A DNA stretch of 64,000 nucleotides. It comes from AR5 sp041497115 (GTDB lineage: Bacteria; Methylomirabilota; Methylomirabilia; Rokubacteriales; CSP1-6). Positions 50,368 through 57,900 of the stretch are shown here, one piece after another. The notes beneath the pieces were generated by a model, which saw only the letters and a list, made by a program, of their open reading frames with translations, had not been told where the DNA came from and ran no database searches. The first letter of the stretch is position 1. Each line of letters opens with the position of its first letter. A program made the translations under genes and the position numbers. The stretch lies in NCBI GenBank assembly GCA_041497115.1, contig JBGQFW010000003.1:1-64000 (forward strand). The letters run 5' to 3'.

Positions 50368-50843
50368 CCGCGCGCGTCCGCCTGACCGTCAACGGGGCCG
50401 CCATCGAGTGCGACGTGGAGGCGCGCCGCTCGCTCGCCGACTTCCTGCGCGAGGACCTCGGGCTCACCGGCACCCACGTCGGCTGCGAGCACGGCGTGTG
50501 CGGCGCCTGCACCGTGCTGGTGGACGGCTGGAGCGCGCGCGCGTGCCTGCTGCTGGCCGTGCAGTGCGAGGGGGCCGCGGTGACGACGATCGAGGGGCTG
50601 ACGCCGGCCGCCGGCCTCAGCCCGCTGCAGGAGGCGTTCCGCGCCTGCCACGGTCTGCAGTGCGGCTTCTGCACGCCGGGCATGATCGTCGTCTCCCACG
50701 AGCTGCTCGCGCAGAATCCCGCGCCCACGCCCGAGGAGATCCGCGCGGCGCTCGCCGCGAACCTGTGCATGTGCACCGGCTACGTCAACATCGTCCGCGC
50801 GGTGACGCGGGCCGCGCAGGCCGCGCGCGGGGCGGGCGCGTGA
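50364..50843 (+). CDS. Molybdenum hydroxylase small subunit (2Fe-2S, XdhC/CoxS type)
   Basis: 159 aa. N-terminal plant-type ferredoxin domain with GCEHGVCGACTVLVDG and a following Cys, C-terminal helical domain with CGFCTPGM and CMCTGY, the two [2Fe-2S] sites of CoxS/XDH small subunits. Family members start just before VRLTVNG, but no ATG, GTG or TTG lies there; the CTG at 50364 is the only candidate, overlapping the 10-codon ORF stop. A one-base frameshift fusing it to ATG 50335 is an alternative. Relays electrons from the molybdenum centre. Confidence 0.85.
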   Translation: MTARVRLTVNGAAIECDVEARRSLADFLREDLGLTGTHVGCEHGVCGACTVLVDGWSARACLLLAVQCEGAAVTTIEGLTPAAGLSPLQEAFRACHGLQCGFCTPGMIVVSHELLAQNPAPTPEEIRAALAANLCMCTGYVNIVRAVTRAAQAARGAGA

Positions 50844-53242
50844 CGGCGCCGCGCGAGCCGGCGGGCTGGGTCGGGCGGCCGCTGCCGCTGCGGGAGGACG
50901 CGCGGCTGGTGGCCGGCCGCGGGCGCTTCCTCGACGACCTGGCGGTCGGCCGCGTGCTGCACGCCGCCATGCTGCGCAGCCCCCACGCGCACGCGCGCAT
51001 CGTCGCGCTCGACACGCGCGCGGCCGCCGCGCTGCCCGGCGTCGCCGCCGTCCTCACCGGCGCCGAGGCCGCCGCCGGGTCGCGGCCGATCCGGCCGCTC
51101 ATCCCGACCGCGGTGCCGATCGACGACTGGTGCCTGGCGGTGGATACCGCGCGCTACGCCGGCGAGGCGGTGGCGGCGGTGGCGGCGGTGGATCGCGCGA
51201 CGGCAGAGGACGCGCTCGACCTGATCCGCGTGGAGTGGGAGCCGCTGCCCGCCGCGGTGGACGCCGTGGCGGGGGCGCGCGGCGAGGGGCCGCTGCTCTA
51301 CCCCGCGCTCGGCACCAACGTCCTCTGGCACGACACGCTCGCCTACGGCGACGTGGACGCGGCGTTCGCCGCCGCCGACGGCGTGCTGGAGGAGCGCTTC
51401 GAGATCCAGCGCTACGCCTCCACGCCGCTCGAGACGTTCGGGTGCATCGCCGCGTACGACGCCGGCACCGACGCCTACACGTTCGACACCAACGACCAGC
51501 GGCCGGGGCTCACCCTGGCGATCCTCGCCGAGTCGCTCGGCGTGCCGCAGTCGCGGCTGCGGCTGGCGTGTCCCGACATCGGCGGCGGCTTCGGCAACAA
51601 GCGGCGGCCGGCCTACCTGCTGGTGTGCGCGCTGCTCGCGCGGCAAACCGGGCGGCCGGTGAAGTTCCTCGAGGACCGGCGCGAGAGCCTCGCCGCGCTC
51701 ATGCAGGCCGCCGGCGGCGTGATGGAGCTGCGGCTGGCCTACCGCGCCGACGGCACGCTGCTCGCGCTGGACGTGCGCGACGTGACCGACGAGGGCAAGA
51801 ACCTGGTCTCGCCGGCCCAGCACAACCTCATCAAGCTCGGCAACATCGCCAACGGCTATCGCCTCGGCGCCATCCGCTACGAGGCGTGGTCGGTGCTGAC
51901 CAACACGTGCCCGAGCGGCGCCAACCGCGGCATCGGCAAGCCGTTCATGTGCTTCGCGATGGAGCGCGCGGTCGCGCTGCTGGCGCGGCGGCTCGGGATG
52001 GACCCGGCCGAGCTGCGGCTGCGCAACTACGTCGGCGCCGACCAGATGCCCTACGCCACGCCGACCGGCTCGCGCTACGACAGCGGCGACTATCCCGCCA
52101 CGCTGCGCGCGGCGCTGGCGCGCTTCGACTACGCGGGCCGGCTCCAGGAGCAGGCGCGTGCGCGCGCCGGCGGCCGCCTGCTCGGCATCGGCATCGCCAC
52201 CTCGGTCGAGCCCGCCGGCACCAACCTCGCGTCCTACGAGATCATCACCGGCCGGCGGGCGGCGTCGGGGTCGGCCGAGGCGGCGATGGTGCGGGTCGAG
52301 CCGGACGGTCGGGTGCGGGCGGCGATCGGCGACCCGTCGAGCGGGCAGGGATACGAGACCGTGATCGCGCAGATCGTCGCCGACGAGCTGGGCGTGCGCC
52401 CCGACGACGTCGAGGTCGCGCGCGGCTTCGACTCGGCCACCACGCCGTGGCTCTATCTCTCCGGCAACTACTCCAACAAGTTCTCGGTGACCGACACCGG
52501 CGCCGTCATCGGCGCCGCCCGCCGCGTGCGCGACAAGCTGGTGCGGCTGGCCGCCCATCGCCTCGAGGCCGACCCCGCCGACCTCGAGCTGGCCGACGGC
52601 GCGGTCGGCGTGCGCGGCGCGCCGGCCCGCCGTCTCACGCTGGGCGAGCTGGCGCGCACCGCCTACGCCGACGTGCTCGGGCTGCCGCCCGGCGAGGAGC
52701 CGGGGCTGGAGGCGCGCCACGCCCACCAGAACCCGCTCGCCGCGCCGATGGACGCCGCGCGCCGCGTGCCCTCGCAGCTCGTCTTCGCCAACGCCGCCCA
52801 CTGCTGCCTGGTCGAGGTCGATCCGGCCACCGGCGGCGTGCGCATCCTCGCCTACGTGGTCGTCCACGACTGCGGCCGCGAGCTGAACCCGCTCATCGTG
52901 GAGGGGATGGTGCACGGCGCGACGGCGCACGGCATCGGCGCCGCGCTGCTCGAGGCGTTCCGCTACGACGCGGGCGGCCAGCTGCTGACCTCGACGTTCG
53001 CCGACTATCTCAAGCCGACCGCCCTCGACGTGCCCGACATCGACGTCGGCCGCATCGAGCATCCCTCGCCCTTCACCCCGCTCGGCGCCAAGGGCGTCGG
53101 CGAAGGCGGCGCCATCCCCGCGCCCGCCGCCGTGGCCAACGCCGTCGAAGACGCCCTCACCCCATACGGGATCACGGTGCGCGCGCTGCCGATCACCCCC
53201 GAAACCATCTGGCGCTGGCTCAACCCACGATCGCCCGTGTGA
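50840..53242 (+). CDS. Molybdenum hydroxylase large subunit (xanthine dehydrogenase/CoxL family)
   Basis: 800 aa from a GTG overlapping the small-subunit stop (GTGA). Starts WVGRPLPLREDARLVAGRGRFLDDL; Moco-binding loops CPDIGGGFGNK, TNTCPSGANRGIGKPFMCFAME and the catalytic Glu in KGVGEGGAIPAPAAVANAV are present. The CO-dehydrogenase active-site sequence AYRCSFR is absent, so it is not a CO oxidiser; aromatic or heterocycle hydroxylation is more likely. The FAD-binding medium subunit gene (CoxM type) is missing from this locus. Confidence 0.94.
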   Translation: MTAPREPAGWVGRPLPLREDARLVAGRGRFLDDLAVGRVLHAAMLRSPHAHARIVALDTRAAAALPGVAAVLTGAEAAAGSRPIRPLIPTAVPIDDWCLAVDTARYAGEAVAAVAAVDRATAEDALDLIRVEWEPLPAAVDAVAGARGEGPLLYPALGTNVLWHDTLAYGDVDAAFAAADGVLEERFEIQRYASTPLETFGCIAAYDAGTDAYTFDTNDQRPGLTLAILAESLGVPQSRLRLACPDIGGGFGNKRRPAYLLVCALLARQTGRPVKFLEDRRESLAALMQAAGGVMELRLAYRADGTLLALDVRDVTDEGKNLVSPAQHNLIKLGNIANGYRLGAIRYEAWSVLTNTCPSGANRGIGKPFMCFAMERAVALLARRLGMDPAELRLRNYVGADQMPYATPTGSRYDSGDYPATLRAALARFDYAGRLQEQARARAGGRLLGIGIATSVEPAGTNLASYEIITGRRAASGSAEAAMVRVEPDGRVRAAIGDPSSGQGYETVIAQIVADELGVRPDDVEVARGFDSATTPWLYLSGNYSNKFSVTDTGAVIGAARRVRDKLVRLAAHRLEADPADLELADGAVGVRGAPARRLTLGELARTAYADVLGLPPGEEPGLEARHAHQNPLAAPMDAARRVPSQLVFANAAHCCLVEVDPATGGVRILAYVVVHDCGRELNPLIVEGMVHGATAHGIGAALLEAFRYDAGGQLLTSTFADYLKPTALDVPDIDVGRIEHPSPFTPLGAKGVGEGGAIPAPAAVANAVEDALTPYGITVRALPITPETIWRWLNPRSPV

Positions 53243-53248
53243 GGTGAC

Positions 53249-53419
53249 GCGCCGGAGGGCGGGCGGGACGGCGGGGTGGGGCCTGCGGGACTCGTTCCCG
53301 CCCCTCGGGCGAGCCGCGCGCCCCCCAGGTCTGATGGAGCCCAGCCAAGGCGGGTTCGATACGAGCGAAGCCCACGTGGTAGCCGCAGACCCCACCCCGC
53401 CGCCCCGCCCGCCCGGCGC
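53249..53419. repeat. Large inverted-repeat element between convergent genes
   Basis: Arm 1 (53249-53288, 40 nt) and arm 2 (53383-53419, 37 nt) are near-perfect reverse complements, differing by a few substitutions and a 3-nt indel; both contain CGGCGGGGTGGGG. The 94-nt centre has shorter internal complementarity (CTCGT/ACGAG). It fills the gap between two convergent genes. Candidate MITE, bidirectional terminator or structured RNA. Confidence 0.8.
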
Positions 53420-53432
53420 CGCAACGCACAGG

Positions 53433-54134
53433 TCAGCGTCCCTTCCAGTCCGCCTTGCGCTTCTCGAGGAACGCGCGCACGCCCTCCTGGAAATCCTCGG
53501 AGAGGTAGCAGGACAGGATCAGGTCCTCGAGGCTCGCCGGCGTCACCGCGGCGATGTAGCGGCGCGTCGCCTCCTTCACGGCGGCCAGCGTGAGCGGCGC
53601 GTGCTCGGTGATGCGGGCGGCGAGCTCGCGGGTGCGCGCCTCGAGCGCCGCCGCCGGGTGCACCTCGTCCACCAGCCCCATCGTCTTCGCCTCGGCGGCG
53701 CCGATCCGCCGCGCGGTGAGCACCATCTCGCGGGCGCGGATCGGCCCCACCGTGGCCACCATCAGCGCCAGGCTGGCCGGCGCCGCGAAGTTGCCGAGCG
53801 TGCGGGCGATGGGCGCGCCGAAGCGCGCGTGCTCGGCGGCCAGCCGCAGGTCGCACGCCAGCGCCATGAACATGCCGCCGCCGACGGCGTCGCCCTGGAT
53901 CATCGCGATGGTCGGCTTCGTCATCCCGGCGATGCGGTTGAGGACGCGGCTGATGCGCGCCTCGTAGCCGAGCGCGTCCTCTTTCGTCTTGAAGGTCTGG
54001 AACTGGCGGATGTCCGTGCCGCTGACGAACGCCTTGTCGCCGGCGCCCCGGAGGATGACCACCCGCACGCCGGGCTCGGCGTCGAGCCGCGCGCAGAGGT
54101 CGTGCAGCCCCTCATGGTGCTCACGATAGCGCAT
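53433..54134 (-). CDS. Enoyl-CoA hydratase/isomerase family protein, N-terminally truncated
   Basis: 233 aa. Crotonase core with oxyanion segments KAFVSGTDIRQF and QGDAVGGGMFMALACDLR and C-terminal FQEGVRAFLEKRKADWKG. Relatives begin with about 25 residues containing LNRP-x-x-NAM; here the frame starts at the helix RYREHHEGLHDL, and only a faint NAP remains upstream before an in-frame TAG. Either the gene lost its first strand when the divergent neighbour was placed next to it, or the open frame is broken by an indel. The active site itself is intact. Confidence 0.82.
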   Translation of the reverse strand: MRYREHHEGLHDLCARLDAEPGVRVVILRGAGDKAFVSGTDIRQFQTFKTKEDALGYEARISRVLNRIAGMTKPTIAMIQGDAVGGGMFMALACDLRLAAEHARFGAPIARTLGNFAAPASLALMVATVGPIRAREMVLTARRIGAAEAKTMGLVDEVHPAAALEARTRELAARITEHAPLTLAAVKEATRRYIAAVTPASLEDLILSCYLSEDFQEGVRAFLEKRKADWKGR

Positions 54135-54163
54135 CGGCGCGTTCGCCTGCTACCCTAGGGCCC

Positions 54164-54454
54164 ATGCGCCGCTCCCCCGACGTCGTCGTCCGCGCCCAGC
54201 CCGACGAGGTGCTGCTCGCCAGCATCGCGGTGCTGCGCCGGCTCGGCGCCCGCATCACCCGGTACGACGGCGACGCCGGCATGCTGGAGGCCCGCGTGCG
54301 GCGCTTCTGGCGGTGGGCGCTGATCCGCCTGCGCGCCGAGCCCGACGGCGCCGGCGCCACCCGGCTGCGCGTCGAGAGCGACGCGCTCGGGTGGGCGCCC
54401 ATGTTCCGCCGCTTCCGCGGCGCCCTCGAGACGCTGGTGCAGCCGGCGTCATGA
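54164..54454 (+). CDS. Small hypothetical protein
   Basis: 96 aa, not recognised. Pattern: SPDVVVRAQPDEVLLASIAVLRRLGARIT, then DAGMLEARVRRFWRWALIRLRAE and RLRVESDALGWAPMFRRFRGALETLV. The alternating strands and amphipathic helices suggest a small folded alpha/beta domain. ATG 7 nt behind TACCCT. Overlaps the pyroglutamyl peptidase start (ATGA), so it is coupled to that gene. Confidence 0.65.
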   Translation: MRRSPDVVVRAQPDEVLLASIAVLRRLGARITRYDGDAGMLEARVRRFWRWALIRLRAEPDGAGATRLRVESDALGWAPMFRRFRGALETLVQPAS

Positions 54455-55074
54455 GCCGTCCCACGCTGCTCCTCACCGGGTTCGAGCCCTTCGGCGGCCA
54501 CGGCGCCAACCCCTCCGAGGAGGTGGCCAAGGCCCTCGACGGCCGGGCCGTCGGCGGCGCCGTCGTGCGGAGCGCGGTGCTGCCGGTGGATCACGCCGCC
54601 GCCGGCCCCCGCGTCGCGCGGCTCGTGGACGACCTCGACCCGCGCGCGATCGTGCACCTCGGACTGGCCGCCGGCCGGGCCCGCCTCGCGCTCGAGCGCG
54701 TGGCCGTCAACGTGATGGACTTCGACACGCCCGACAACACCGGCTACCGCGCGCGCGGCGAGGCGTGCGTGGCCGGCGGCCCCGCCGCCTACTTCGCCAC
54801 GCTGCCGCTGGACGCCATCCTCGAGGCGCTGCGCGGGGAGGGGGTGCCGGCGTACATCTCGAACACCGCCGGCACGTACCTCTGCAACCAGACGCTGTAC
54901 GGCACGCTGCACCGGCTCGCCGCGCGGCCGCATCCGCCCGCCGCCGGGTTCATCCACCTGCCGCTGCTGCCCGCGATGGTCGCGGCCGGCGGCCTCGAGC
55001 AGCCGAGCATGGACGCCGGGCTGATGGTCCGCGCGGTCGAGATCGCGCTCGGCGTCGTCGCGCGCGCTTCGTGA
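54451..55074 (+). CDS. Pyroglutamyl-peptidase I-like (peptidase C15)
   Basis: 207 aa. LLTGFEPFGGHGANPSEEV at the N-terminus, catalytic Glu region ALERVAVNVMDFDTPDN, nucleophile Cys in ISNTAGTYLCNQTLY and His in GFIHLPLLPAMV, the C15 Glu-Cys-His set in the right order and spacing. Removes N-terminal pyroglutamate from peptides in the cytoplasm. Co-translated with a small unknown protein upstream and an MFS protein downstream. Confidence 0.9.
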   Translation: MSRPTLLLTGFEPFGGHGANPSEEVAKALDGRAVGGAVVRSAVLPVDHAAAGPRVARLVDDLDPRAIVHLGLAAGRARLALERVAVNVMDFDTPDNTGYRARGEACVAGGPAAYFATLPLDAILEALRGEGVPAYISNTAGTYLCNQTLYGTLHRLAARPHPPAAGFIHLPLLPAMVAAGGLEQPSMDAGLMVRAVEIALGVVARAS

Positions 55075-56324
55075 GCCCGCTGCGCCACAACGTCCTCGCC
55101 CTCGGCGCGGACTACGGCCTGTACATGGTGGGGCTGACCTTCGCCTCGCAGTCGACGATCCTGCCGGCGTTCGCCGCCTGGCTCGGCGCGCCCAACGTGC
55201 TCATCGGCGCCATCCCGGCGGTGATGACGCTCGGCTGGTTCCTGCCCTCGCTCTTCGCGGCGGGCCACACCGAGACGCTCACGCGGAAGCTGCCGTTCAT
55301 CATGAAGTGGACGGTGTGGGAGCGGGCGCCGTTCCTGGCGCTGGCGCTGCTCGCGTTCGTCACGGCCGAGCGGTGGCCGGGCCTCACGCTGGGGCTCGTG
55401 CTGTGCCTGCTGCTCGTCACCACCGGCGTCGGCGGCTTCCTCATGCCGGCGTGGATGGACCTCATCGGCCGGGCGCTGCCGACGACGATCCGCGGCCGGT
55501 TCTTCGCCCTGTCGAACTTCGTCGCCGGGCTCGTCGGGTTTGCCGCCAGCCTGCTGATCGCCGAGGTGCTGCGCCGCGTGCCGGCGCCCGCCTCCTACGG
55601 CCTCTGCTTCCTCGGCGCCACGATCTGCGTCGGTCTCTCGTACGTGGCGCTGGCGCTGGTGCGCGAGCCGCCCGCCGAGGCGGCGGCGACGCCCGTGCCG
55701 CTGCGCGCGTACCTGGGGCGGATGCCGGGTCTCCTGCGCCGTGACCGCAACCTGTCCTGGTTCCTCGTCGCCCGCGCCTTCGCGATCACCGGCGCGATGG
55801 CGTCCGGGTTCTACACCGTCTACGCGCTGCGCGCCTGGCAGGCGCCCGCCGCGCAGGCGGGGGTGTTCACCGCGCTGATGCTGCTCGGGCAGTCGGCCGG
55901 GACGCTGACGCTCGGCTGGGTGGCCGACCACGCCGGCCACCGGCTCGTGCTCCTGACCGGGATGACCGCGGGGGCCGCGGGGAGCGCGGTCGCGCTGGTG
56001 GCGCCGACGCTGGGCGCGTTCGGCGTGGTCTTCGTGCTGTTCGGCGTGCAGGTCGCCGCCATCAACGTGTCGAACCTCAACGTGCTGCTGGAGTTCTCGC
56101 CGACGCCCCAGGCGCAGCCCACGTACATCGGGCTGGGCTCGACGTCGATGGCGCCGGTCGCCTTCGTCTCTCCGCTGGCGGGCGGCCTGCTCGCCGACGC
56201 GGCGGGCTTCCGCGCGATGTTCGTCGTGGCGCTGGCCTTCGCGCTCGTCGGCCTCGTCATGATGGCCACGCTGGTGCGCGATCCCCGCCACGTCCTCGCC
56301 GGCGCGCGTGAGGCCGGCGCGTGA
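55071..56324 (+). CDS. MFS transporter
   Basis: 417 aa from a GTG overlapping the peptidase stop (GTGA). Twelve hydrophobic helices; PAWMDLIGRALPTTIRGRFFALSNFVAGLVGF in the central loop and GWVADHAGHRLVLLTGM are recognisable MFS loop motifs. Substrate unknown; its coupling with a peptidase fits export or import of small peptides or amino acids (inference). Overlaps the HAD gene by 4 nt. Confidence 0.9.
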   Translation: MSPLRHNVLALGADYGLYMVGLTFASQSTILPAFAAWLGAPNVLIGAIPAVMTLGWFLPSLFAAGHTETLTRKLPFIMKWTVWERAPFLALALLAFVTAERWPGLTLGLVLCLLLVTTGVGGFLMPAWMDLIGRALPTTIRGRFFALSNFVAGLVGFAASLLIAEVLRRVPAPASYGLCFLGATICVGLSYVALALVREPPAEAAATPVPLRAYLGRMPGLLRRDRNLSWFLVARAFAITGAMASGFYTVYALRAWQAPAAQAGVFTALMLLGQSAGTLTLGWVADHAGHRLVLLTGMTAGAAGSAVALVAPTLGAFGVVFVLFGVQVAAINVSNLNVLLEFSPTPQAQPTYIGLGSTSMAPVAFVSPLAGGLLADAAGFRAMFVVALAFALVGLVMMATLVRDPRHVLAGAREAGA

Positions 56325-57034
56325 AGGCGCTCCTGCTCGACCTCGACGACACGCTGCTCGACTACTCGAGCGGCGCCGAGCGCTGCTGGCAACAGGCGTG
56401 CGAGGCGGCGGCGGGCGCCCTCGACCAGCCACGGCTGACGGCGGCGCTGGCCGAGGCGCGCCGGTGGTTCTGGAGCGATCCCGACCGCCACCGCCGGGAG
56501 CGTATCGACATGCCGCGGGCGTGGACGCAGATCGCCGCCCGCGCGCTCCAGGCGTACGGCGCTCCCGAGCCGGCGCGGGCGGCGGCGCTCGCCGCGGACT
56601 TCTCGGCGCGCCGGCGGTCGGTGATGGAGCTCTTTCCCGAGTCGCGCGCCTGCCTGGCGGCGTTGCGCGAGCGCGGGCTGCCGCTGGGCCTCGTCACCAA
56701 CGGCGACGCCCGCGAGCAGCGCTGGAAGATCGAGCGCTGTGACCTCGAGCGCTTCTTCGACGTCATCGTGATCGAGGGCGAGGTCGGGGCGGGTAAGCCC
56801 GACGCGATCGTGTACCGGACGGCGCTGGCGAGCCTCGGCGTCGAGCCGGACCGCGAGGTCTGGATGGTGGGCGATCACCTCGAGTTCGACGTGGCCGGCG
56901 CCCAACGCTTCGGGCTGCGCGGCGTGTGGCTGGACCGCGGCGGGACCGGGCTGCCGGCCGACTCGCCGGTGCGACCCGACCGGATCGTGCGCGCGCTCGA
57001 CGACGTGGTGCGCGCGGCGGAGATGATCTCGTGA
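56321..57034 (+). CDS. HAD family hydrolase
   Basis: 237 aa from GTG. All four HAD motifs: LLLDLDDTLLD (nucleophile and acid Asp), LVTNGD (Thr), GAGKPDAIVY (Lys) and VGDHLEFDVAGA (Asp). Cap domain of type C1. Phosphatase or dehalogenase; YjjG/nucleotidase-like architecture. GTGA overlaps on both sides show a four-gene coupled operon from 54164. Confidence 0.93.
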   Translation: MKALLLDLDDTLLDYSSGAERCWQQACEAAAGALDQPRLTAALAEARRWFWSDPDRHRRERIDMPRAWTQIAARALQAYGAPEPARAAALAADFSARRRSVMELFPESRACLAALRERGLPLGLVTNGDAREQRWKIERCDLERFFDVIVIEGEVGAGKPDAIVYRTALASLGVEPDREVWMVGDHLEFDVAGAQRFGLRGVWLDRGGTGLPADSPVRPDRIVRALDDVVRAAEMIS

Positions 57035-57162
57035 AGCTGGCGCTGTTACAGGCGGTGATCTGGCTGCTGACCGCGGTCTTCGTGGTGATGCTCTTCACGC
57101 CGCTGGTGGCCGAGATGATGTGGCGCCTGGCGACGTCGAGCGGCCAGACCGGGCTACCTTGA
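57031..57162 (+). CDS. Very small single-pass membrane protein
   Basis: 43 aa from a GTG overlapping the HAD stop (GTGA). One transmembrane helix (ALLQAVIWLLTAVFVVMLFTPLV) followed by AEMMWRLATSSGQTGLP. The tight overlap with the preceding gene and a terminator-like hairpin right after its stop suggest it is a real operon member. Function unknown. Confidence 0.6.
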   Translation: MKLALLQAVIWLLTAVFVVMLFTPLVAEMMWRLATSSGQTGLP

Positions 57163-57164
57163 TC

Positions 57165-57194
57165 TAGCCGGGGGCCCTCTCGGGGCCCCAGCTA
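57165..57194. terminator. Bidirectional terminator-like hairpin
   Basis: TAGC and GCTA form the base and GGGGGCC/GGGCCCC the upper stem around a 6-nt loop, between the convergent small membrane protein and RRM genes. No U-tract on the plus side; the position between two stop codons supports termination in both directions. Confidence 0.65.
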
Positions 57195-57196
57195 AA

Positions 57197-57820
57197 TCAA
57201 CGGCCCCAGCGGTAGTCGCCGTCGGAGCCGCGGCGGCCGCGGCCGCTGCGATCCTCGCCGGGGGGAGCGGTGCGCTTGGGGCCGCCTCGGCGCGGGCCCT
57301 TGCCGAACTCGTTGCCGGGGCTCGGTCCGCCTGGCCGGCGGTCGCGCCGGTTGCCGCGGCCATCGGGGACCGGGGGCGTCCATCCTCCGGCCCCTCCACC
57401 GCCGCCGCCGGGGCCACCACCGAAGCGGGAGCCGCCGGCAGGCCGTGGCCCGCTGCCGCCTGGGCGAGGCGCGAAGCCCCCGCCACCGCCACCGGGGCGA
57501 GGCGCGAAGCCGCCGCCCGCCGGGCGGTCGAAGCGCGGACCGGTCGGTCGCGGTCGCGCGGGGCCACCGGCGCCGCGGGGGGTGGCTCGATCGACCCGGA
57601 TCATCCGGCCGTCCAGGCTCGAGCCGTTCAGCCCGCTGATGGCCCGCTCGGCCTCCTCCTCGCTGGCCATCTCCACGAAGCCGAACCCTCTCGACCGTCC
57701 CGTCTCCCTGTCCGTCATGACCGCCGCCGACTGCACGGGCCCGAAGCGGGCGAACGCCTCGCGCAGTCCGTCGGTCGACGTGGTGAATGACAAGCCCCCC
57801 ACGAACAGCCTCACCGGCAT
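57197..57820 (-). CDS. RNA-binding protein, RRM with glycine-rich tail
   Basis: 207 aa. One RRM at residues 1-80: RNP2 LFVGGLSF (residues 5-12) and RNP1 RGFGFVEM (about 44-51). The rest is a low-complexity Gly/Pro/Arg tail with repeated GGGFAPRPGG units. Such cyanobacterial- and soil-type RRM proteins bind single-stranded RNA, often under cold or stress. AAGGAG precedes the ATG at 57820; a TATACT hexamer lies at 57873-57878 on the minus strand. Confidence 0.92.
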   Translation of the reverse strand: MPVRLFVGGLSFTTSTDGLREAFARFGPVQSAAVMTDRETGRSRGFGFVEMASEEEAERAISGLNGSSLDGRMIRVDRATPRGAGGPARPRPTGPRFDRPAGGGFAPRPGGGGGGFAPRPGGSGPRPAGGSRFGGGPGGGGGGAGGWTPPVPDGRGNRRDRRPGGPSPGNEFGKGPRRGGPKRTAPPGEDRSGRGRRGSDGDYRWGR

Positions 57821-57872
57821 GAGAACGCTCCTTTCATCTCATCTCTCTCCATCCGGAGTACTCCTGTAGACA

Positions 57873-57878
57873 AGTATA
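57873..57878 (-). promoter_or_regulatory. -10 box TATACT of the RRM protein gene
   Basis: TATACT on the minus strand, about 50 nt before the RRM start, in an AT-richer patch with the palindrome GGAGTACTCC at 57854-57863 in the leader. The -35 is not clear. Confidence 0.45.
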
Positions 57879-57900
57879 GCGAGACCGTACAGCGAGCCGC

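Noticed and set aside
50840..53242. Aerobic CO dehydrogenase large subunit
   Set aside because: The diagnostic active-site loop with Cys (AYRCSFR) is absent; the corresponding region reads TCPSGANRGIGKP.
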